From assembly GCA_030636065.1 (NCBI GenBank), contig DAOVXR010000148.1:1-5149 (forward strand): 5,149 bases of DNA, given 5' to 3'. The notes beneath the pieces are model-generated. The model had not been told where the DNA came from, did no database searches, and worked only from the letters and a program-made list of their open reading frames with translations. The first letter of the stretch is position 1, and every line of letters starts with the position of its first letter. Positions 1 through 4,193 of this stretch are shown in pieces. The translations under genes were made by a program, and so were the position numbers. Origin of the DNA: Sedimentisphaerales bacterium. GTDB lineage: Bacteria > Planctomycetota > Phycisphaerae > Sedimentisphaerales > SM23-30.

Positions 1-111
1 GCAGACAGCCAAATTGGGGCCGTTTCGGCCGGAGGGTCGGGGCAATTTGGTTGTCTGGGGGCCCGAACGAATTTTCTCGGCGGTAACACATTATTACTTA
101 AGCTGTTATGA
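1..111. other. Unassigned left edge, possible gene end
   Basis: This stretch could hold the tail of a gene that begins outside the window, but I cannot assign it. All three plus-strand frames are open from the first base: one closes with TAA at 84-86, one with TGA at 109-111, and one a little later with TAA near 129. None of the three short translations resembles a family I recognise. On the minus strand a frame beginning with ATG near position 91 also runs off the edge. The strong inverted repeat at 2-57 keeps several frames open on both strands, so openness is weak evidence of coding here. Confidence 0.25.
2..57. repeat. 15-bp inverted repeat with nested hairpin
   Basis: Bases 2-16 pair with 43-57 over 15 positions, all Watson-Crick except one G-T pair at 8/51. 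The 26-base loop contains a second stem, GGCCG at 18-22 with CGGCC at 26-30 around TTT. No T-run follows, so it is not a standard intrinsic terminator. It could be a dispersed palindromic repeat or a processed RNA structure after an upstream gene. The pairing is read directly from the sequence; the role is unknown. Confidence 0.6.
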
Positions 112-197
112 GTGTTGCACTTCAGATTAAAATTCAAGATTATAAATAATTATCCAAAACGTATAACCAATTGCATAAAGCCGACACAAGGAGAGTA

Positions 198-224
198 TTT
201 TAGCCCTTGATAAACACTGATTAA
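198..224 (+). repeat. Copy of ATAAACAC-type intergenic repeat
   Basis: The segment reads TTTTAGCC, four variable bases, then ATAAACAC and a GATTAA-like tail. The same layout with identical spacing occurs at 2003-2028 in the nusB-ftsY gap, where the variable bases are ACGA. Short A-rich repeats of this kind, with CACGAATAAA or CACTGATAAA units, are familiar from gaps in environmental bacterial genomes. I treat it as a non-coding dispersed repeat with no known function. Confidence 0.45.
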
Positions 225-263
225 GAAAACCGCGTGGGGTAAGACCCCGCCCTGCAGAAGAAT

Positions 264-301
264 CCCACGTATAAAACGTGGGGCAATTAGCCCCACCCTA
301 C
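264..301 (-). repeat. REP-like palindrome, copy A
   Basis: A perfect 7-bp stem, GTGGGGC at 278-284 with GCCCCAC at 290-296 around AATTA, is directly followed by CCTAC at 297-301. On the minus strand this reads GTAGG and then the hairpin. A second, overlapping stem can form from CCCACGT at 264-270 and ACGTGGG at 276-282, so the two hairpins exclude each other. A GTAG-type lead-in before a short hairpin is the known layout of REP elements mobilised by RAYT (IS200/IS605-like) transposases. No such transposase lies in the window, so the assignment rests on form alone. Confidence 0.5.
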
Positions 302-337
302 AAAATCGCCTGGTCAGGAGATTGAAAGTTAGACAGC

Positions 338-358
338 ATGGGCTGAAGCCCATCCTAC
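338..358 (-). repeat. REP-like palindrome, copy B
   Basis: ATGGGC at 338-343 pairs perfectly with GCCCAT at 348-353 around a TGAA loop, and CCTAC at 354-358 abuts the stem. On the minus strand it reads GTAGG followed directly by the hairpin, the same layout and orientation as the copy ending at 301. The CCTAC boxes are 57 bp apart. Sequences of the form GTAGG-GGGCTTCAGCCC recur in many bacterial genomes as dispersed palindromes, which is recalled knowledge and was not checked here. Confidence 0.5.
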
Positions 359-431
359 GGAACTGAAGGAATGGCAATCTGTCCAAGCAGAAAGTGAAAA
401 GGCATAACCAGAGTATTGTAAGGTTATATCA

Positions 432-533
432 AGGCGTTGCAGGCTTACATTGAGCCATTGTAGGCTTACATCGTGGCAAAGTAAGCTTGATACGAGACAG
501 ATGAAGCGTTATTTGTTGTAGGTGAATGGTGAT
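432..533. repeat. Degenerate 21-bp tandem repeat
   Basis: Units with a 21-bp period start near 439, 460 and 481. The first two share AGGCTTACAT exactly, and the third keeps about 14 of 21 bases of the second. Two more decayed units can be placed to about position 533. Because the period is a multiple of three, the minus strand reads as seven-residue repeats such as ITIHLQQ followed by ITLHLSR. I do not call that frame a gene, since it shows no domain and continues through unrelated palindromic repeats. It looks like a bacterial minisatellite. Confidence 0.55.
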
Positions 534-557
534 GTGGCCAATAACATAAATGATAGA

Positions 558-658
558 GGCCATCCACCTCGAAGACTCGGTGGCTGCCACCCAGCGGTTC
601 TGGTAGTCGAGCCATCCACCTTGTTCGCCTTTCGGCGAAACGGTGGCTGCCACCCAGC
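558..658. repeat. Two GGTGGCTGCCACC palindrome modules
   Basis: Two modules lie head to tail at 558-595 and 611-658. Each begins with GCCATCCACC and ends with GGTGGCTGCCACCCAGC, so each can fold with its ends paired. The core GGTGGCTGCCACC at 579-591 and 642-654 is itself a palindrome around a central T. Copy 2 has a further internal hairpin, TTCGCC at 624-629 with GGCGAA at 634-639. A fragment, GCTGCCACCC, recurs at 781-790, and a related GGTGGCACCC lies near 2242-2251. These look like dispersed, hairpin-forming intergenic repeats. Confidence 0.6.
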
Positions 659-680
659 CGCAAAGCGGACTGCTCTTGAA

Positions 681-755
681 CGATTTTCTACCAACTTTAT
701 TGGTGTTGAACCAAATAAACAGAACAAGAAAGAAATGACGAAGAATAGAAAATCG
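681..755. repeat. 10-bp inverted repeat enclosing a 55-bp core
   Basis: CGATTTTCTA at 681-690 is the exact reverse complement of TAGAAAATCG at 746-755. Inside, TTGGT at 700-704 can pair either with ACCAA at 690-694 or with ACCAA at 710-714, so two small hairpins compete. The remainder of the core is A-rich and carries no gene. It could be a tiny non-autonomous mobile element or a structured RNA. I see no flanking target duplication that would support the first option. Confidence 0.4.
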
Positions 756-761
756 CCATCG

Positions 762-939
762 CCTGATGATTACATCAGACGCTGCCACCCGTCGTCTGCT
801 CATTTGCCCCTTTACTTATTTAGCTGTTTCTGGTACCATAACGGCAGAGAAGAGTCCCCTGATTTTACATCAGGGGCTAATAAAGACCCCCGCCCCAGCC
901 TTCGCTGGGACATGCTTGACATCAGGGGCTAACAAGGAC
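762..939 (+). repeat. ATCAGGGG repeat family before ribH
   Basis: Three related elements occur here. CTGATG at 763-768 pairs with CATCAG at 773-778. CCCCTGAT at 856-863 pairs perfectly over 8 bp with ATCAGGGG at 869-876. A half element at 919-939 matches 867-887 in 19 of 21 bases, giving a direct repeat of ATCAGGGGCTAA 52 bp apart. Between the last two, CCCAGC at 894-899 pairs with GCTGGG at 904-909 around CTTC. They are intergenic repeats or remnants of them. They do not match the conserved parts of the FMN riboswitch that precedes some riboflavin genes. Confidence 0.5.
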
Positions 940-962
940 AAGAACCCGTGAACGGTTACCGA

Positions 963-998
963 TATGATTTATAACTCCGGCTAAGCCGGGTTAGGAGT
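963..998 (+). promoter_or_regulatory. ribH leader: SD site with local hairpin
   Basis: GGAG at 994-997 lies 6 bases before the ribH ATG and supports that start. CCGGC at 977-981 pairs with GCCGG at 985-989 around TAA. In a competing fold ACTCC at 974-978 pairs with GGAGT at 994-998 and would bury the ribosome binding site. TATGAT at 963-968 could be a -10 box, but no acceptable -35 box stands 15-19 bases upstream, so I do not assign a promoter. The ribosome binding site is solid; the regulatory fold is only a possibility. Confidence 0.45.
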
Positions 999-1003
999 GT
1001 ATT

Positions 1004-1483
1004 ATGCCACAAGAATTACATGGAGCGTTACAGGTCGGCAAAGAACGCTATGGTATTGTCGTCAGCCGCTTTAACGATTTTATCACCTCGCGGCTACTCG
1101 ATGGTGCTCTGGACTGTCTGAAGCGACATGGAGCAACAGATGAACAAATTACCGTGATGTGGGTGCCCGGCTCGTTCGAGGTGCCACTGGCAGCCAAACG
1201 ATTGGCCGATAGTGGTAAATTCAGTGCTGTTATCTGCCTTGCCGCCGTCATCCGCGGACAGACCGATCACTATGATTATGTCTGCCAACAGATAACCCGC
1301 GGCATCGGCGAGGTCGGTATGACTACGAGTGTTCCTGTTCTGTTCGGCGTTATCACGACCGACAGCCTCGATGACGCTGTCGATCGGGCCGGGGCAAAAG
1401 GCGGGAATCAGGGCTTCAAAGCTGCCTCCGCTGCTATCGAAATAGTGAACGTCTTCGACCAACTGAACAAAATGAAAGATTAA
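1004..1483 (+). CDS. ribH: 6,7-dimethyl-8-ribityllumazine synthase
   Basis: This cytosolic enzyme condenses 5-amino-6-ribitylamino-uracil with 3,4-dihydroxy-2-butanone 4-phosphate to give lumazine, the last step before riboflavin synthase. The 159-residue length fits the family, whose members assemble as pentamers or 60-subunit shells. Visible motifs are SRFN at 21-24, VPGSFEVP at 54-61 in the substrate site, AVIRGQTDHYDYV at 81-93 with the expected catalytic His-89, PVLFGVIT at 111-118, and DRAGAKGGNQG at 127-137 with the phosphate-binding Arg-128. The ATG is preceded by GGAG with 6-base spacing. nusB follows after 27 bp, a pairing common in bacteria, so the two are probably cotranscribed. 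No other riboflavin gene is present in the window and no FMN riboswitch is visible. Nothing in the protein looks truncated or altered. Confidence 0.96.
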   Translation: MPQELHGALQVGKERYGIVVSRFNDFITSRLLDGALDCLKRHGATDEQITVMWVPGSFEVPLAAKRLADSGKFSAVICLAAVIRGQTDHYDYVCQQITRGIGEVGMTTSVPVLFGVITTDSLDDAVDRAGAKGGNQGFKAASAAIEIVNVFDQLNKMKD

Positions 1484-1510
1484 TGTGCCAACCTGGAGCT
1501 TCCGCAAGCA

Positions 1511-1957
1511 ATGTGTATAAGTTACGATACCGACAGCGACCCCCGTAGTCTGGCCCGGCAAACGGCGGTTCAGTTCCTTCATCAGCTTGTTGTTCAGGAC
1601 GGCAGGTGTCTTGACGAGGTCAACCTGTTTCTAAACGAGTTCGCCCCTAATTTGCAGTCCCGATCATTGGCCCGGGAGTGGATACGGGGTACCTGGCAGC
1701 ATCTGGAACAGATCGATCAATTAATCTGTCGGGCCAGTACGAACTGGGAGCCGAGCCGAATCAGCCTGGTAGATCGCAATAATCTGCGCCTGGCAATCTA
1801 CCAACTGCTCTATTGCCCCGATATACCGCCCAAAGTTGTTATCAATGAAGCGATAGAACTGGCCAGACTTTTCAGCACCGCCCAGGCCCCCGCTTTTGTC
1901 AACGGCGTGTTGGACGCGATCTATCATGGCGAAGACTTCGGCCACAACCAGAAATAG
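1511..1957 (+). CDS. nusB: Transcription antitermination factor NusB
   Basis: NusB binds boxA RNA together with ribosomal protein S10 (NusE) and helps RNA polymerase read through rRNA operons. The 148-residue protein is all-helical in its family. The N-terminal part (residues 12-60) contains the usual R-x-x-A-x-Q-x-L-H/Y pattern, here SLARQTAVQFLHQL. The best evidence is the C-terminal half: ISLVDRNNLRLAIYQLL at 84-100, PPKVVINEAIELARLF at 106-121 and FVNGVLDAIY at 129-138, all strongly conserved in NusB. The start is the first ATG after an in-frame TAA, which coincides with the ribH stop codon at 1481-1483. GGAG at 1495-1498 is 12 bases away, longer than ideal, so initiation may be modest or coupled to ribH. 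The family is certain; the start is fairly secure. Confidence 0.94.
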   Translation: MCISYDTDSDPRSLARQTAVQFLHQLVVQDGRCLDEVNLFLNEFAPNLQSRSLAREWIRGTWQHLEQIDQLICRASTNWEPSRISLVDRNNLRLAIYQLLYCPDIPPKVVINEAIELARLFSTAQAPAFVNGVLDAIYHGEDFGHNQK

Positions 1958-1961
1958 TTTA

Positions 1962-2028
1962 ACCACGAAAAAAAACGGATAAAAACGGAAGGAAGAGAAG
2001 AATTTTAGCCACGAATAAACACGAATAA
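1962..2028 (+). repeat. ACCACGAA / CACGAATAAA repeats
   Basis: Just after nusB comes ACCACGAA with an A-run and two CGGATAAAAACGG-like units, and then GCCACGAATAAACACGAATAAA at about 2009-2030. Both parts are variants of one short unit, (C)ACGAATAAA. The second part is aligned, with the same spacing, to the copy at 198-224. Repeats of this style are common between genes in environmental bacteria and are not known to encode anything. Confidence 0.5.
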
Positions 2029-2114
2029 ATTGAAGAAAAAAATAAAATACAGAAGAAAGAGAAAATAAATTGAACAGAAGGTAGCGAAGAAAGAGAAGAA
2101 GAGTTGAACGTCCA

Positions 2115-2131
2115 ATCCGCCTGCGGCGGAT
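2115..2131. repeat. GC-rich hairpin ATCCGCC-TGC-GGCGGAT
   Basis: A perfect 7-bp stem (2115-2121 with 2125-2131) closes a TGC loop, standing out in an A/G-rich gap. A related but imperfect TCCTTCGGCGGA lies near 2209-2221. There is no T-run, so it is not a terminator. It is probably another short dispersed palindrome. Confidence 0.5.
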
Positions 2132-2312
2132 CGAATCAAAGAAATATTGAATAAAGAATAAGAAGAAATTAAGAAATCAGAAGAGAAGAAAAATACAGAA
2201 GCACCTCTCCTCCTTCGGCGGACAAGTCTGGAATACAGAAAGGTGGCACCCGGTACATAAAAAACAAAGAATTACAAGATAGTATTACAAAAGCAAGGAA
2301 GAATCATAAGCT

Positions 2313-3236
2313 ATGGCTTTCTTTTCCAAAACCATGGACAAGCTCAGGAACGGCCTGAGAAAAAGCCGTGAAAAAATCGGCGGTTCACTTATGACGGTCT
2401 TAACGCTCGGCCGTCGTATCGACGAGAAGCTTCTGGAACAACTCGAGGAACAATTAATCAGCGGCGACATCGGAGTAGAAACATCGCTACGGATTATCGA
2501 GGATTTACGCTCAGCCTGGAAGGAAAAGAAGATAGCTTCTTCCGACGATATTCTGCCGTTTCTCAAACAAGACCTGATCGGCTGCTGGCCGCACCGTGAC
2601 CGCCAGTTAATTCTGGCCGATAGCCCACCCACAGTAATATTGGTTACCGGTGTCAACGGCGCAGGTAAGACAACGAGTATAGGGAAGCTGGCCTACTATT
2701 TGAGCAGTCAAAATAAAAAGGTTGTCCTCGGCGCCTGCGATACCTTTCGGGCTGCCGCTGTCGAGCAGCTTACTATCTGGAGTCGGCGAACAAACGTCCA
2801 GATTGTCAAACATCAGCAGGGCAGCGACCCGGCCGCTGTTGCTTATGACGCCTGCGAGGCCGCCCTTGCCCGTAATGCGGATTTCCTGTTAATCGACACG
2901 GCCGGCCGGCTGCACACACAGAAAAATCTTATGCAGGAATTGACCAAGATTCGTAACGTCGTCGCTCGTCAGATACCCGGCTCGCCGCATGAAGTCATTC
3001 AGGTGCTCGACGCTACCACCGGCCAAAACGCTGTCAACCAGGCCAAAATGTTTTCCGAGGCTGTCGATGTAACCGGGATAATGTTGGCCAAGCTCGACGG
3101 CACCGCCAGGGGCGGCATCGTTATTGCCATACGGAACCAGATAAATATACCTGTTAAGTTTGTAGGCCTTGGCGAAGGCCCTGAAGACATCGAACCGTTC
3201 GACCCGGAAACCTTCGTCGAAGCTCTGTTCAGTTAG
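2313..3236 (+). CDS. ftsY: Signal recognition particle receptor FtsY
   Basis: FtsY is the SRP receptor GTPase: it docks ribosome-SRP complexes at the inner membrane so that membrane and some secreted proteins are inserted during translation. At 307 residues it is a short form, lacking the long acidic A domain of E. coli FtsY. Residues 1-95 form the helical N domain, whose basic start (RKSREK) may contact lipid. The NG GTPase motifs are in order: GVNGAGKTTS (P-loop, 113-122), DTFRAAA (143-149), DTAGR (195-199), AKLDGTARGG (259-268, more often TKLDGTAKGG) and GLGE (286-289). The GVNG and DTFRAAAVEQL wording separates it from the SRP protein Ffh, and the methionine-rich M domain of Ffh is absent. 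AGGAAG precedes the ATG by 11 bases; an internal ATG at codon 8 is a less likely start. The zinc-ribbon gene follows after 42 bp, probably on the same transcript. Confidence 0.96.
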   Translation: MAFFSKTMDKLRNGLRKSREKIGGSLMTVLTLGRRIDEKLLEQLEEQLISGDIGVETSLRIIEDLRSAWKEKKIASSDDILPFLKQDLIGCWPHRDRQLILADSPPTVILVTGVNGAGKTTSIGKLAYYLSSQNKKVVLGACDTFRAAAVEQLTIWSRRTNVQIVKHQQGSDPAAVAYDACEAALARNADFLLIDTAGRLHTQKNLMQELTKIRNVVARQIPGSPHEVIQVLDATTGQNAVNQAKMFSEAVDVTGIMLAKLDGTARGGIVIAIRNQINIPVKFVGLGEGPEDIEPFDPETFVEALFS

Positions 3237-3278
3237 GTTAGACAAATAGTGGGCGCTGCTCATTCTACCGGATTAAAT

Positions 3279-3521
3279 ATGCCAATATACCAATACAAAA
3301 CTACGGAAAAAGGTTGCGACTACTGCCGCGGCGGCTTTGAAATTATGCAGTCGATGAAGGACAAACCACTGTCTTGTTGTCCGAAATGTCAGGGGCCGAT
3401 TAAGAAAATCCCCGCTTCCTTCGGTGGCGGCGTCCCAACGCTTTCCAACAGCAACCTTCGCGACAAAGGTTTTACCAAGCTCGTAAAACGCGGCGACGGC
3501 ACCTACGAAAAAACCACTTAG
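3279..3521 (+). CDS. FmdB-family zinc-ribbon protein
   Basis: This 80-residue protein belongs to the FmdB/CxxC_CxxC_SSSS family of small putative regulatory zinc ribbons, whose biochemical role is unsettled. The family start MPIYxY is seen here as MPIYQY, which is why I take the ATG at 3279 over a GTG 30 bases upstream that would add ten residues unlike the family. The zinc site is Cys-13/Cys-16 (CDYC) and Cys-34/Cys-37 (CPKC, with an extra Cys-33). The first knuckle is displaced by an insertion (KTTEKG) relative to the common MPIYEYxCxxCG form. The C-terminal half is basic and glycine-rich, with GGGVPTLSNSN followed by GFTKLVKRGDGTYEK, and may bind nucleic acid or protein. The ribosome binding site is weak, so expression may depend on coupling to ftsY. 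The family call is good; no specific function can be given. Confidence 0.85.
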   Translation: MPIYQYKTTEKGCDYCRGGFEIMQSMKDKPLSCCPKCQGPIKKIPASFGGGVPTLSNSNLRDKGFTKLVKRGDGTYEKTT

Positions 3522-3691
3522 CAGGGCAGGCTATGTCCGCCATTTGGGGTTGAGGGCGGCGAGTGCGAAGAAAAAACGGGCTTGGCGCTACTAAAAGGGC
3601 TGTTTTGACCTCCTGACTGCGCAATCTGGGCTAAAAGTTATCTATTTTTACCCTCAATTTTGGGGTATTACTCGTTTTTTGTAAAAACTCC
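3522..3691 (+). other. Non-coding gap before the rpmB promoter
   Basis: I see no gene here. CCGCC at 3537-3541 can pair with GGCGG at 3555-3559, and TACCCT at 3649-3654 with GGGGTA at 3662-3667 (one G-T pair), but the only T-run, at 3675-3680, lies 8 bases beyond the second hairpin. A terminator for the ftsY transcript is therefore possible but poor. GTTTTT at 3674-3679 and AAAAAC at 3683-3688 form an A/T inverted repeat just before the -35 box, which might be an operator-like site or only low complexity. Confidence 0.4.
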
Positions 3692-3719
3692 TTGCATTTG
3701 GTGGGAATAGCATTATAAT
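3692..3719 (+). promoter_or_regulatory. Sigma-70-type promoter for rpmB
   Basis: TTGCAT at 3692-3697 and a perfect TATAAT at 3714-3719 are separated by 16 bases, close to the housekeeping consensus TTGACA-17-TATAAT. Transcription would start near 3726, giving rpmB its own leader of about 105 nt. It is the strongest promoter match I can see in the window and suits a highly expressed ribosomal protein gene. Confidence 0.75.
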
Positions 3720-3754
3720 GCCGGGTCTTTGTTACGAATATGGCAGATACGTGC

Positions 3755-3775
3755 TTCCACCGGTCGTCGGTGGAA
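3755..3775 (+). promoter_or_regulatory. Perfect hairpin in the rpmB leader
   Basis: TTCCACCG at 3755-3762 pairs with CGGTGGAA at 3768-3775 over 8 bp with a GTCGT loop. It lies about 30 nt into the predicted transcript and 55 nt before the rpmB start. It has no T-run, so it is not a simple attenuator. It may stabilise the 5' end of the mRNA or bind a protein, as in ribosomal protein autoregulation. I know of no established L28-binding leader of this shape. Confidence 0.5.
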
Positions 3776-3830
3776 ATGGTGAAATTATAAGACTGAAACT
3801 GACCTGATTTTTATCAATAGGAGTGATATA

Positions 3831-4100
3831 ATGTCGCGAGTATGTTTTTTTACCGGAAAACGAACGCGTGCGGGACAAAGCATCGCCCGTCGCGGTAAGG
3901 CCAAGTATCTCGGCGGAGTAGGGCGAAAGATAACCGGGATAAGCAAACGGAAATTCAAGCCCAATATCCAGAAGGTACGCGCGTTGGTGGATGGCAAGGT
4001 GGTGCGGATCAAGGTCTCGGCCAAGGCGATTCGTAACGGTATGGTAGTCAAGCCGCCAAGACGTAACTGGAAGCCGGCTGAGTCTGAGGCTGTCTCGTAA
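3831..4100 (+). CDS. rpmB: 50S ribosomal protein L28
   Basis: L28 is a small basic protein of the large ribosomal subunit, positioned near the E site and the 23S rRNA core. The protein has 89 residues, somewhat longer than the 70-80 usual in many bacteria. It opens with MSRVCFFTGKRTRAGQSIARRG, the L28 signature in which the family has xCxxTGKRPxxGNxxSHA, and continues with KRKFKPNIQKVRALVDGKV and the typical IKVSAKAIRN near residues 63-72. An insertion around KYLGGVGRKITG accounts for part of the extra length. Only Cys-5 is present, so this is a form without the four-cysteine zinc site found in some L28 proteins. AGGAG at 3819-3823 stands 7 bases before the ATG, a strong site. Codons 5-7 contain a run of seven T residues. 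The gene appears monocistronic: it has its own promoter upstream and a strong terminator downstream. Confidence 0.93.
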   Translation: MSRVCFFTGKRTRAGQSIARRGKAKYLGGVGRKITGISKRKFKPNIQKVRALVDGKVVRIKVSAKAIRNGMVVKPPRRNWKPAESEAVS

Positions 4101-4157
4101 GGGACCTTGCAAGTTTTCGAAACGGTACCGCAGCAGAAATTATTATTGAAAGTGAAG

Positions 4158-4186
4158 AACGAGGTCCCTGGGCCTCGTTTTTTTTT
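4158..4186 (+). terminator. Rho-independent terminator of rpmB
   Basis: An 8-bp stem (4159-4166 with 4171-4178, one G-T pair) encloses a CCTG loop and runs straight into nine T residues at 4178-4186; an A before the stem can extend it by one pair. It lies 58 bases after the rpmB stop codon and is a textbook intrinsic terminator. Confidence 0.9.
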
Positions 4187-4193
4187 GCCCGAA

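Larger units (their letters stand above)
1958..2312 (+). other. Purine-rich non-coding gap, nusB to ftsY
   Basis: No gene is visible in these 355 bases. The plus strand is heavily purine-biased: 60 of 70 bases in 2031-2100 are A or G. GAAGAAAGAGAA occurs identically at 2052-2063 and 2086-2097, and AATAAATTGAA at 2024-2034 and 2064-2074. I see no terminator with a T-run after nusB and no convincing promoter. AGGAAG at 2296-2301, 11 bases before the ftsY ATG, is the likely ribosome binding site. The gap seems to have grown by spread of short repeats. Confidence 0.6.

Noticed and set aside
264..358. CRISPR array suggested by repeated GTGGGG/CCCCAC motifs
   Set aside because: There are only two hairpins with different stems, no constant repeat of 24 bases or more, no regular spacers and no cas gene.
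150..386. Minus-strand open frame of 78 codons
   Set aside because: It spans the two REP-like palindromes and has no recognisable family or ribosome binding site.
429..803. Minus-strand open frame of 124 codons
   Set aside because: Its C-terminal heptads come from the 21-bp tandem repeat and the rest from palindromic repeats; no convincing start region or domain.
522..932. Plus-strand open frame of 136 codons before ribH
   Set aside because: It is built from the duplicated palindrome modules, the inverted repeat and the ATCAGGGG elements; its translation repeats GGCHPA with the modules and shows no domain.
916..968. Promoter for ribH from TTGACA at 916-921 and TATGAT at 963-968
   Set aside because: The two boxes are 41 bases apart, far beyond the 15-19 allowed, and neither has a partner at the right distance.
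840..1003. FMN riboswitch upstream of ribH
   Set aside because: None of the conserved RFN-element blocks that I know can be found; the hairpins present belong to the repeat families.
1094..1582. Long minus-strand open frame opposite ribH and the start of nusB
   Set aside because: Antisense shadow of well-supported genes; the plus-strand frame matches lumazine synthase throughout.
3641..3680. Intrinsic terminator for ftsY and the zinc-ribbon gene
   Set aside because: The 6-bp stem includes a G-T pair and the T-run starts 8 bases after it; noted as possible in the gap entry but not called.
3732..4112. Minus-strand frame of 126 codons opposite rpmB
   Set aside because: Antisense shadow of the L28 gene and its leader, with no family resemblance.
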